This document shows positions 1 through 7,475 of a stretch of DNA of 64,000 bases, one piece after another. Under the pieces are notes generated by a model, which did no database searches, was not told where the DNA came from, and saw only the letters and a list, made by a program, of their open reading frames with translations. The position numbers were made by a program, and so were the translations under genes. This DNA comes from AG25 sp035517615 (GTDB lineage: Bacteria > Gemmatimonadota > Gemmatimonadetes > Gemmatimonadales > GWC2-71-9): positions 1 to 64,000 of the forward strand of contig DATIYM010000013.1 of the NCBI GenBank assembly GCA_035517615.1, read 5' to 3'. How positions within the stretch are numbered: the first letter of the stretch is position 1; every line of letters starts with the position of its first letter.

Positions 1-1
1 G

Positions 2-1171
2 ACGCTTCAGGCGCTGGGACAGAAAGTCGCCATCTTCGTGGACCGAGCCGCGGCTCCTCCACCCGAGGGGCTCAGCTCGAGTGATTTGACCCAGCTGCAG
101 CAGTTGATGGACTCGAAATTGTACGCGCTCGACACCGTGAACTTCGGGAGACCCTCGGACATCGACGGCAATGGTCGCGTACTGGTCTTGATGACCCCGA
201 TCGTGAACCAGCTCGTCACCGCGGAAGAGTGCGAGACCGTAGGATTCATTCTGGGATTTTTTTTCGGCGCCGATCTCGACCCCCGCTTCAATTTCATGTT
301 CAACAAGGGGGAGATCTATTATTCACTCGTCGCGGACTCGACCGGACAGTTCAGCTGTCCGCACCCGGCATCGTCGGTCAAGCGGCTTTCCCCCCGGACA
401 TTCGTTCACGAGCTGCAGCATCTGATCAACTTCTCGCAGCACGTGGTAGGGAAGCCGACCGGCTCATTGTCGGAAGAAGGCTGGCTCGACGAGGGACTGT
501 CCACCTACGCGGAAGAGATCACGGGCCGCACCTACGTCGATCCGACGATTACGAATCCGATCGATACGCAGACATACCGGCGCTACCTCGTGTTCGGCGA
601 CATGATCGACGCGTGGTACTATCTGTCCAATTCTGATCAGTACTATCTCGAGATTCCGGAGGACAACGGCACCGTCGGCGAGATCGGCGCGTCATGGTTG
701 TTCGTCCGGTACTTGGTGGATCAGTACGGCCCCGGCTTGACGGCAAAGCTCGTCAACACGACCATGTACGGGTCTGCGAACGTCATGGCGCAGACCGGAG
801 CGGACTTCACGACGCTCGTGAATCAGTGGGCGCTCGCGAACTATTTGAACGATTACCCCGGGTTCCCGACGCCGTCCAAGTACAAATACACGTCATGGGG
901 GTTCCGATCCGCGTTTGACACGCTGCAGCGCAGCGTGCGCAGTACGTTTGGCGACTCGGTCGACTTCACGCCGCCGTATCCGCTCATTCCGCTCGCGTTC
1001 CCGGCGAGCAACCTGTCATTCGGCGGGACGCTCAGAGCGGGAAGCGGCTTCTATCTGCGGATGCTCCAGGGTCCCAAGGATCCCGCCGCTGCGCTCTTGT
1101 TCGCGTCGCCATCGCATTACAACCTGTCGGCCCAGCAGTATCCCCGGCTGAACATCGTGCGAATGCGGTGA
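2..1171 (+). CDS. Secreted M30-like zinc metallopeptidase, 5' end outside window
   Basis: The reading frame is open to the left edge, so the N-terminus lies outside. A GTG at 38 is in frame but is not supported as the start. Counting from that GTG, the zinc site is HELQH (residues 124-128) with a probable third ligand Glu in the WLDEGLS motif (about 152). A DIDGNG motif (about 41-46) and a NKGEIYY motif (about 89) precede it. This order, DxDGNG then N-x-GEI-Y then HExxHxxNF then WLxEGLS, is what I know from hyicolysin-type M30 peptidases. Proteins of this family are normally exported. Its stop overlaps the start of the next peptidase gene (GTGA), suggesting co-translation. Substrate unknown. 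Confidence 0.75.
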   Translation, partial: TLQALGQKVAIFVDRAAAPPPEGLSSSDLTQLQQLMDSKLYALDTVNFGRPSDIDGNGRVLVLMTPIVNQLVTAEECETVGFILGFFFGADLDPRFNFMFNKGEIYYSLVADSTGQFSCPHPASSVKRLSPRTFVHELQHLINFSQHVVGKPTGSLSEEGWLDEGLSTYAEEITGRTYVDPTITNPIDTQTYRRYLVFGDMIDAWYYLSNSDQYYLEIPEDNGTVGEIGASWLFVRYLVDQYGPGLTAKLVNTTMYGSANVMAQTGADFTTLVNQWALANYLNDYPGFPTPSKYKYTSWGFRSAFDTLQRSVRSTFGDSVDFTPPYPLIPLAFPASNLSFGGTLRAGSGFYLRMLQGPKDPAAALLFASPSHYNLSAQQYPRLNIVRMR

Positions 1172-2640
1172 TTCGCCGGCGCGTCGGGTTCATCGCAGCC
1201 GTCTGCGTCGCATGTGGAATCGCCCCGCTCCTCGCGCAGAAGGGGAGTGCCCCAAAGAAGGCAAGCGGAGGCGGGGGAGGAGGTGCCACGACCGGAGCCG
1301 GGACGGCGCAGCGGGGCCAACCGGGCTCGCTGCGGCAATTTGACAGTGCCATTCAGGACCTGGCGCGGAAGGTCTCGCCGTGCGTCGTTCAGATCGTCGT
1401 TACCGCGATCGCTTCCCCCGAAGAGGCGCGTACCGCCGGCACGCTCGAGCGGCAGCGCGTGATGGGGTCCGGCGTCATTGTCGATTCGACCGGATTCATC
1501 GTTACCAACGCCCATGTCGTGAACGGCGCGGTCCGGGTCCGCGTGACGTTTACTCTGGCTCCGATTCCCGGGGAAGCGTCACGTCCACTCGCTGGAGCTA
1601 CCAAGGATGCGCGCTTAATCGGGGCCGACGCGCAAACCGACATCGCAGTTCTCAAGGTCGATACCACGGGGTTGCGGGCACTACCGTTCGGTGATTCGGA
1701 CCAGCTGCGCAAGGGTCAGCTGGTGTTCGCGTTCGGCAGTCCCGCCGGGTTCACGAACTCGATGACGATGGGCGTCGTGAGCTCGGTCGCGCGCGAAGTA
1801 GATCCCAACCGGCCCGTCGTATTCATCCAGACCGACGCGTCGATAAACCCGGGGAGCTCGGGCGGCCCGCTGGTCGATGTCGATGGGCAGCTTGTCGGGA
1901 TGAACACGCTGATCTGGAGTCAGAGCGGCGGAAGCGAGGGGCTGGGCTTCGCGATTCCCAGCGGCATCGTGCACCTTGTGTACGATCAACTGCGCCAATA
2001 CGGCCATGTGCACCGCGGGATCATCGGGTTGCGAGCGGATGAAATCACGCCGCTGCTCGCGAGTGGCCTGGGGCTCGCGCCCAGCTGGGGGTTGTTGCTT
2101 TCCGATGTCGCCCCCGGGAGTCCGGCATTCGGCGCCGGTCTCGCGATCGGCGATGTGGTCGTCGCGGTGAACGGCAAGCCCGTGGCGAGTCTCGCCGAGT
2201 TCGTGACCGATGTGACGCTGAGAAGCATGGGCCGGACGGTACACCTCGATGTGGTACGCGGATCGGAGCGAATGGCCTTCGATGTGCCGGTGATCGAGCG
2301 TCGCGACAGCCTGGACCGCATCGTGGCGAACCTCGACCCCGAGAAAAATCTGATCCGCCGGATCGGGATTCTCGCGGTTACCGTCGATCCGTCATCCCCC
2401 CAGTTGTTCCCGCCGATGCGGTCCTATTCGGGAGTCATCGTCGCGGCCCGGGCGTTGTATGCGGGCGACCTGGACTCGGGTCTCTTGCCCGGCGACGTCA
2501 TTCACGCGGTCAACCGAACGTCGATCTCGAGCGTCGAAGACCTGCGCGCCGCGCTATCCCGCCTCAAGCCGGGTGATCCCGTGGTCATTCAGATCGAACG
2601 CCAGGGAGCGTATATGTACCTGGCGTTCGAGTTCGACTAG
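1168..2640 (+). CDS. HtrA/DegP-like periplasmic serine protease with two PDZ domains
   Basis: 490 residues. An N-terminal hydrophobic signal segment (residues 6-23, ending LLAQ) is followed by a Gly-rich linker and a trypsin-like domain with triad His116 (VTNAHVV), Asp158 (TDIAVLKV) and Ser231 (NPGSSGGPL). Two PDZ domains follow at about 275-370 and 395-485. The architecture equals DegP/DegQ, envelope proteases and chaperones that degrade misfolded proteins. The GTG start overlaps the preceding stop (GTGA). The TAG stop lies in a CTAG tetranucleotide that also carries the stop of the convergent queE gene. Family assignment is firm; which HtrA paralogue it is cannot be told. Confidence 0.93.
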   Translation: MIRRRVGFIAAVCVACGIAPLLAQKGSAPKKASGGGGGGATTGAGTAQRGQPGSLRQFDSAIQDLARKVSPCVVQIVVTAIASPEEARTAGTLERQRVMGSGVIVDSTGFIVTNAHVVNGAVRVRVTFTLAPIPGEASRPLAGATKDARLIGADAQTDIAVLKVDTTGLRALPFGDSDQLRKGQLVFAFGSPAGFTNSMTMGVVSSVAREVDPNRPVVFIQTDASINPGSSGGPLVDVDGQLVGMNTLIWSQSGGSEGLGFAIPSGIVHLVYDQLRQYGHVHRGIIGLRADEITPLLASGLGLAPSWGLLLSDVAPGSPAFGAGLAIGDVVVAVNGKPVASLAEFVTDVTLRSMGRTVHLDVVRGSERMAFDVPVIERRDSLDRIVANLDPEKNLIRRIGILAVTVDPSSPQLFPPMRSYSGVIVAARALYAGDLDSGLLPGDVIHAVNRTSISSVEDLRAALSRLKPGDPVVIQIERQGAYMYLAFEFD

Positions 2641-3275
2641 GGCAACCCCAGCAGCTTGTGCGTCTGGAGGGACAAGCGCCAGCGCGGGTGCGCGAGACAG
2701 TAGCGCACGGCGCGCTCGGTATTGCGGTCCCGCTCGGGCGGCGGACCATCCATGGGCTGGAGAAAGAAATGGCGGAACTCGAGCGCTTCGACGGACTCGG
2801 GTGAAAGGCCGGCCTGGGGAAACACGAGCTTCAGCTCGTGGCCCGACTGCTGCACCAGGTCTGCTCCAGCTTTCGGGCTGACGCAAATCCAGTCAATCCC
2901 CGCCGGCGCTCGGATCGTGCCGTTCGTTTCGATGGCGATTTCGAACCCCGCCTCATGCAGCGCGGCAATGAGCGGTTCATCGAGCTGCAGCAGCGGCTCG
3001 CCCCCCGTGCAGACGACGAACTTCCCGTCATCTGCTCCCCAGGCCCGAGTGACGGCTGCCGCGAGGGCCCGCGCCGTCTCGAATCGTCCGCCGCCCGGCC
3101 CGTCGGTCCCGACGAAATCCGTGTCGCAGAACGTGCAGGTGGCGGTGGCCCGGTCCGCTTCGCGTCCTGTCCAGAGATTGCAGCCGGCAAAACGAAGCAA
3201 CACGGCGGGACGGCCGGTGTTGGCGCCTTCGCCCTGCAACGTGTAGTAAATCTCCTTGACCGCGTACAGCGTCAG
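2637..3275 (-). CDS. queE: 7-carboxy-7-deazaguanine synthase (radical SAM)
   Basis: Converts 6-carboxy-tetrahydropterin to 7-carboxy-7-deazaguanine in preQ0/queuosine synthesis. The N-terminus (YYTLQGEGANTGRPAVLLRF) is typical of QueE. The cluster motif is CX14CX2C (CNLW...CTFCD) rather than the usual CX3CX2C, an expansion known from some QueE proteins; a GGEPLLQ motif follows. I place the start at the CTG at 3275: it overlaps the queC stop as CTGA, has AGGAGG seven bases upstream, and puts the protein at 212 residues. A longer upstream reading would be queC antisense-like sequence. The stop overlaps the convergent HtrA stop. Confidence 0.9.
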   Translation of the reverse strand: MTLYAVKEIYYTLQGEGANTGRPAVLLRFAGCNLWTGREADRATATCTFCDTDFVGTDGPGGGRFETARALAAAVTRAWGADDGKFVVCTGGEPLLQLDEPLIAALHEAGFEIAIETNGTIRAPAGIDWICVSPKAGADLVQQSGHELKLVFPQAGLSPESVEALEFRHFFLQPMDGPPPERDRNTERAVRYCLAHPRWRLSLQTHKLLGLP

Positions 3276-4015
3276 CTCCTGACCTCCTCTCCGCGATGCG
3301 GAGAGGAGGAGCGAACGCCAGCATACGCGATCGGGTCTACTCTTCCCGCCTCTGCAAATCCCTTGAGCCGGAGCTGGCACGCGTCACAGCGTCCACATGC
3401 GGCATCATCGGCATCGGGGTCGTAGCAGCTCGACGTGAGCGCGTAGTCCACCCCCAATGCAATGCCGCGCTCGATGATCTCGCGTTTGCTCAGCGTGATC
3501 AGGGGGGCATGAACCCGGAGGTGCTGCCTTCCTTCCACGCCGCGCTTGGTCGCGAGATCGGCGAGCCGTTCGAAGGCTTCGATGTACTCGGGCCGGCAAT
3601 CAGGATATCCACTGTAGTCCAGCGCATTCACGCCGATGAAGATGTCGCTCGCGGCGAGCACTTCCGCCCATGCCAGGGCGAAGGAAAGGAAAATTGTGTT
3701 CCGCGCCGGGACATACGTGACGGGAATACCCTCGCCAATAGCGTGGGGCGCGCGGTCCTTCGGCACGGGGATGTCGTCCGTCAGTGCCGAGCCGCCGAAG
3801 CGGCGCAGATCGATGTCGATGATTTCATGTCGCTCGACGTGCGCGGCGCGAGCCACGCGTTCCGCGGCGGTGAGCTCCGCGTGGTGCCGCTGCCCGTACC
3901 GAAACGTCAGGGCATAGACCGCAAACCCGTCGCGCCGGGCGATCTCGAGTGTCGTGGCCGAATCGATGCCGCCAGACACGAGCACAACCGCTCTGCGTTT
4001 CTGTTGGTGTTCCAT
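3272..4015 (-). CDS. queC: 7-cyano-7-deazaguanine synthase
   Basis: ATP-dependent conversion of 7-carboxy-7-deazaguanine to preQ0. 247 residues. The PP-loop SGGIDS is at residues 14-19 and a C-terminal Cys cluster (CYDPD...CGRCDAC) forms the family zinc site. The motif GVNALDYSGYPDCRPEY is diagnostic of QueC. It is the first gene of a leftward pair with queE, and divergent from queF with only 44 bases between the starts, so the two directions must share a compact promoter region. No QueD is in the window. Confidence 0.95.
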   Translation of the reverse strand: MEHQQKRRAVVLVSGGIDSATTLEIARRDGFAVYALTFRYGQRHHAELTAAERVARAAHVERHEIIDIDLRRFGGSALTDDIPVPKDRAPHAIGEGIPVTYVPARNTIFLSFALAWAEVLAASDIFIGVNALDYSGYPDCRPEYIEAFERLADLATKRGVEGRQHLRVHAPLITLSKREIIERGIALGVDYALTSSCYDPDADDAACGRCDACQLRLKGFAEAGRVDPIAYAGVRSSSPHRGEEVRS

Positions 4016-4059
4016 TACGTTAAGAACCTATACCGGCGATCCGCTTCCCGGAGTCCTGT

Positions 4060-4488
4060 ATGAGCGCGCAAGAATCGCGACTACCCCTGCCACGCACCGG
4101 GCCGCTGCCGAGGCCCCGGAGCCCCGAGGAGGCCCGCGAGTACCTCAAGGCCGAGGCATTCGCGGCGCCCGATGTGCAGTCTGTGACGCTCGAAGCGACG
4201 GAGTTCACCTCGATTTGCCCGCGGACCGGTCAGCCGGACTTCGGGACGGTGACGATCGAGTACACGCCCGCCGAGCGCTGCCTCGAATCGAAGTCAGTCA
4301 AGTTCTATCTCTGGTCGTATCGAGACGAGGGGGCGTTCTGTGAGAGCCTTGCGGCCCGCATTGCGGATGACGTGGTGTATGCGATCGAGCCACGGTGGGT
4401 CCGAGTGAGAGTCAATCAGAATCTGCGAGGGGGAATCGCGCTGTTTGCCGCGGCCGAACGCGGAACCCGGAACGCGAAACAACAATGA
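4060..4488 (+). CDS. queF: NADPH-dependent preQ0 reductase
   Basis: Reduces the nitrile of preQ0 to preQ1. 142 residues, the short unimodular type. Catalytic Cys53 and Asp60 lie in TSICPRTGQPDFG and the family signature ESKSVKFY is at residues 76-83. GGAG lies about six bases before the ATG. Together with queC and queE this gives three of the queuosine-branch steps. The last ten residues (ERGTRNAKQQ) are encoded by an intergenic inverted repeat that runs into the gene and are probably not part of the conserved fold. Confidence 0.95.
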   Translation: MSAQESRLPLPRTGPLPRPRSPEEAREYLKAEAFAAPDVQSVTLEATEFTSICPRTGQPDFGTVTIEYTPAERCLESKSVKFYLWSYRDEGAFCESLAARIADDVVYAIEPRWVRVRVNQNLRGGIALFAAAERGTRNAKQQ

Positions 4489-4503
4489 AGGTTCCGCGTT
4501 CCG
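4456..4503. repeat. Inverted repeat at the queF / membrane-protein convergent junction
   Basis: GAACGCGGAAC (4456-4466) pairs perfectly with GTTCCGCGTTC (4491-4501) across a 24-base loop that contains another GGAACGCG unit. It covers the last codons of queF and the gap before the end of the opposing gene. No long U-tract follows on either strand, so it may act as a weak bidirectional terminator or be a dispersed repeat. Confidence 0.65.
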
Positions 4504-4519
4504 TCTTGCGGCACTCCCG

Positions 4520-5482
4520 TTACACCAGCACGCTGATCGCCTCATCACGTAAGCGATGCTGTAACAGCGGGTGCGTGTGCCACACATACGCGCCCATGCT
4601 CGTCACCGCCAGAATGTTCGCGATCGCGATGGAACCCACGCCGAGGCTGCCCATGACCCATTGCGCTCCGAGCGCGACCATGGTGAACGCTGCCGCCTCG
4701 AGTACGATCCCGGCCATGATGGCGAGCAGCAGGAATGACGGCGCGCGTTCGATCCCTTCGGCGAAGGCGACGAACACGAGCCCGGCCGCGACGAAGGCCA
4801 CGACGTGAAACGCCGTGTATGGTGCGACGATGCCCAGGTTGATGGTCACGTCGGCTGGGCCCATCGCGCCGAGAAATAGCGCAGAACCAAGCGCGGCCGC
4901 GGTGCGGAACGGCTGTCCCGCGACGACGTCGAGCATGAAGAACCAGACGGCGACGGTGGCGGCGCCGACCAATCCCGTGAGCACGCCGCGCGCGAGCGAG
5001 GGATGACGCCGCAGCGCGGCGAAGCCGAGCGCGTTCTCTTCCCGCAACGCGCGATGCAGATACGCCATCAACGCCATGCCAGAGAGCACGTTGGCGAACA
5101 CGACTCGGCGCCAGGGCACGACCTCAGACGGCTGGGCACCGCCCAGGAGCAGCCCTGCGTAGAACACCGTCTCCTGCACTACGATGCCGAAGATCACGCC
5201 GAGCAGGAGTGTCGGGCCGAGCTCGAGCTGTGCAAGCACCCAGGCCGCGAGGACTCCGAGGGCGGCGAACACGGCGAAGTGCACCAGCGTGTACGCCGCG
5301 ACGAGTCTCACGGTCGGCGCCATCAGGGGATGATGGGTGAGGGCGCTGGCCAAAGCGGCGGGGGTGCGAAACGCGCCTCCGGCCAGGACGTCAAGCGCGA
5401 GGAAGCAGAGCGCGACCACGAGCCCTGCCAGCACTCCCCCGATTGCGCCGTGGATCTCGAGGGCACTGGTGGGATGTTTCAT
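4520..5482 (-). CDS. Internally duplicated integral membrane protein, unknown function
   Basis: 320 residues, almost entirely hydrophobic segments; I count about eight likely membrane spans. The protein is a tandem duplication: a block around residues 15-48 (GVLAGL...LDVLAGGAFRTPAALASAL) recurs at about 165-202 (GVLTGL...LDVVAGQPFRTAAALGSAL), with the pattern LDVxAGxxFRTxAALxSAL in both halves. The start ATG has an AAGGGAGG ribosome site. No catalytic or transport motif that I recognise. It ends next to queF and begins in the shared upstream region with glnA. Confidence 0.8.
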   Translation of the reverse strand: MKHPTSALEIHGAIGGVLAGLVVALCFLALDVLAGGAFRTPAALASALTHHPLMAPTVRLVAAYTLVHFAVFAALGVLAAWVLAQLELGPTLLLGVIFGIVVQETVFYAGLLLGGAQPSEVVPWRRVVFANVLSGMALMAYLHRALREENALGFAALRRHPSLARGVLTGLVGAATVAVWFFMLDVVAGQPFRTAAALGSALFLGAMGPADVTINLGIVAPYTAFHVVAFVAAGLVFVAFAEGIERAPSFLLLAIMAGIVLEAAAFTMVALGAQWVMGSLGVGSIAIANILAVTSMGAYVWHTHPLLQHRLRDEAISVLV

Positions 5483-5635
5483 GGATCCTCCCTTGATAGC
5501 GAGAAGCCGGACAGCTGCAGTAATCGATAATGTCGGAGCGGTATCGCCCGAGCAAAGGGATTAACTCCGCGAACCCACCAGTTCAGTGCATGTTGCTGAC
5601 AAAGACGCGCATTTCTGGCACGATATTCTAGCAAT

Positions 5636-5664
5636 ACGATAAGACTTGCGAGATCTCTTGCCAA
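5636..5664 (-). promoter_or_regulatory. Candidate sigma70-type promoter of the 5482 membrane protein
   Basis: On the minus strand TTGGCA (5664-5659), 17 bases, TATCGT (5641-5636). It follows the same 17-base spacing as the other promoters in this window. Inferred by eye only. Confidence 0.45.
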
Positions 5665-5856
5665 GTGACAGTCTAAGCTTGCATATTTCACACAAAACGC
5701 GACTCGCCAGCTGACGGCAATGCGACGTGCGGGTTTTTATCGGGGTGGTGTCGGGCGTTTTATGCACATTCGGCAAACGAATCGTCGCATAGGGCGCTGG
5801 GCGCGTTCTGAACCAGTCCATGACGCCTTGGGCACAACATTTTGCGCTGATTTTTC

Positions 5857-5885
5857 TTGACGCGATCACGCAGCCGGGGTAGGTT
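5857..5885 (+). promoter_or_regulatory. Candidate sigma70-type promoter of glnA
   Basis: TTGACG (5857-5862), 17-base spacer, TAGGTT (5880-5885), about 60 bases before the glnA start. The ribosome site GGAGGA is at 5933-5938. Confidence 0.55.
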
Positions 5886-5948
5886 CACACCCCATCACAC
5901 ACGCCTGCCGAACTCGCGCAACTCGTTCCCCTGGAGGACTCGTTTGTT

Positions 5949-7421
5949 ATGACCGCCACCGTTAAACCTACCACCACCCGGCGCGGAACCAAGACTGCCG
6001 GCAGCCCTGCAGAAGTCATCCGGCGGGCAGGAGAAGCGGGAGTCCAGGTCGTCGATCTGCGATTCACCGACATGCCTGGCACGTGGCAGCACTTCTCGAT
6101 TCCGATCGGGGAGATGTCGGAAGATCTTTTCGCCGAGGGAATCGGCTTCGACGGATCGTCGATCCGCGGCTTCCAGGCGATCAACGAGAGCGACATGCTG
6201 CTCATGCCCGATCCGCAGACCGCGTTCGTTGACCCGTGTCTCACGGTGCCGACGCTCTCGATCACCTGCGATATCGTGGACCCTATCACGGGCGCGCCGT
6301 ACACGCGTGATCCGCGCTACGTCGCGCGCAAGGCGGAGCAGTTCCTTGCCAAGACCGGAATCGCGACGACCGCGTTCTTCGGTCCGGAAGCCGAGTTTTA
6401 CATCTTCAACTCGGCGCGGTTCGATCAGAACGCGCACTCCGGGTACTACTTCATCGATTCCGAAGAAGGCATCTGGAATTCGGGGCAGGAGGACAACGGC
6501 ACCCCGAACCTGGCGCACCGGCCGCGGCACAAGGAAGGCTACTTCCCCGTCCCGCCCACCGATCGGCTCCAGGATCTACGCTCGAAGATCATGCTCGCGA
6601 TGCTCTCGGCTGGCATCGAGGTGGAAGTTCATCACCACGAAGTCGGCACGGCCGGCCAGACCGAAATCGACATGCGGTTCAACACGCTTACCCGCATGGC
6701 CGATCAGCTGATGATGTACAAGTACATCGTCAAGAACGTGTGCCGGGCCAACGGCTATACGGCCACGTTCATGCCGAAGCCGATGTACGGCGATAACGGA
6801 TCCGGCATGCACGTGCACATGAGCCTCTGGAATGACCAGAAGCCGCTGTTCTTCGATGCCAAGGGCTATGGCTTGCTGTCGGACACGGCGCGCTGGTACG
6901 TGGGTGGGCTGATCAAGCACGCGGCATCGCTGCTCGCGTTCGCGGCGCCGACCACCAACAGCTACCGTCGTCTGGTGCCCGGCTACGAGGCCCCGATCAA
7001 CCTGATGTACTCGGCGCGGAACCGCTCGGCGATCTGCCGGATTCCGATGTACTCGAAGTCCCCGAAATCCAAGCGTATCGAGTTCCGCGCACCGGATCCG
7101 TCGAGCAACCCGTACTTCACGTTCGCCGCGCTGCTCATGGCCGGCCTCGATGGCGTGAAGAACAAGATCGAGCCGCCCAAACCGATGGACGTCGACCTGT
7201 ACGAGCTCGAGCCGGAAGAGCGCAAGCACGTGAAGAACACGCCCGGATCGCTCCAGGAGTCTCTGGCATCGCTCGAGGCGGACAATGCCTACCTGCTCGA
7301 GGGCGGAGTGTTCACGCGGGACCTGATCGATACCTGGGTGAGCTACAAGAAGGCGAAGGAAATCGATCCGGTCGCGCTCCGGCCGCATCCCTACGAGTTC
7401 TTCCTGTATTACGACGCATAA
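5949..7421 (+). CDS. glnA: Glutamine synthetase type I, beta-like subclass
   Basis: ATP-dependent ligation of ammonia to glutamate. 490 residues with the GS signatures FDGSSIRGF (67-75), the metal-ligand region GPEAEFYIF (145-153), NGSGMHVHMSLW (283-294) and NRSAICRIP (358-366). Two subclass markers point to GSI-beta: an insertion of about 25 residues (about 175-203, GYFPVPP at its end) and the adenylylation-site motif VDLYELEPEE with Tyr418. GGAGGA lies ten bases before the ATG. The adjacent downstream GS lacks both markers. Likely the main, covalently regulated enzyme; the modifying adenylyltransferase is not in the window. Confidence 0.95.
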   Translation: MTATVKPTTTRRGTKTAGSPAEVIRRAGEAGVQVVDLRFTDMPGTWQHFSIPIGEMSEDLFAEGIGFDGSSIRGFQAINESDMLLMPDPQTAFVDPCLTVPTLSITCDIVDPITGAPYTRDPRYVARKAEQFLAKTGIATTAFFGPEAEFYIFNSARFDQNAHSGYYFIDSEEGIWNSGQEDNGTPNLAHRPRHKEGYFPVPPTDRLQDLRSKIMLAMLSAGIEVEVHHHEVGTAGQTEIDMRFNTLTRMADQLMMYKYIVKNVCRANGYTATFMPKPMYGDNGSGMHVHMSLWNDQKPLFFDAKGYGLLSDTARWYVGGLIKHAASLLAFAAPTTNSYRRLVPGYEAPINLMYSARNRSAICRIPMYSKSPKSKRIEFRAPDPSSNPYFTFAALLMAGLDGVKNKIEPPKPMDVDLYELEPEERKHVKNTPGSLQESLASLEADNAYLLEGGVFTRDLIDTWVSYKKAKEIDPVALRPHPYEFFLYYDA

Positions 7422-7440
7422 GCTGGGTTGTGATCCTCGC

Positions 7441-7465
7441 GACCCCGGGGCACCGCCCCGGGGTC
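7441..7465. repeat. Perfect 11-bp-stem palindrome between the two glutamine synthetase genes
   Basis: GACCCCGGGGC, loop ACC, GCCCCGGGGTC. It stands ten bases before the second GS start, so it could cover the ribosome site or stop transcription between the genes. The right half with its flank (GCCCCGGGGTCAACCCA) recurs exactly at the cysH start near 18565-18581. Confidence 0.7.
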
Positions 7466-7475
7466 AACCCATTCT

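Larger units (their letters stand above)
5483..5948. other. Intergenic region between the membrane-protein gene and glnA
   Basis: About 465 bases, visibly richer in A and T than its surroundings, between divergent genes. It holds one candidate promoter for each direction (5636-5664 minus, 5857-5885 plus). That leaves a leader of about 150 bases for the membrane protein and about 55 bases for glnA. I found no convincing leader peptide, terminator or RNA gene in it. Confidence 0.6.

Noticed and set aside
5616..5634. TGGCAC followed by GC, resembling a sigma54 promoter before glnA
   Set aside because: The GG and GC elements are 14 positions apart instead of 12 and the TTGC part is missing.
5561..5869. 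102-codon open frame on the minus strand in the glnA upstream region
   Set aside because: No ribosome site, no protein-like composition, and it covers the predicted promoters of both flanking genes.
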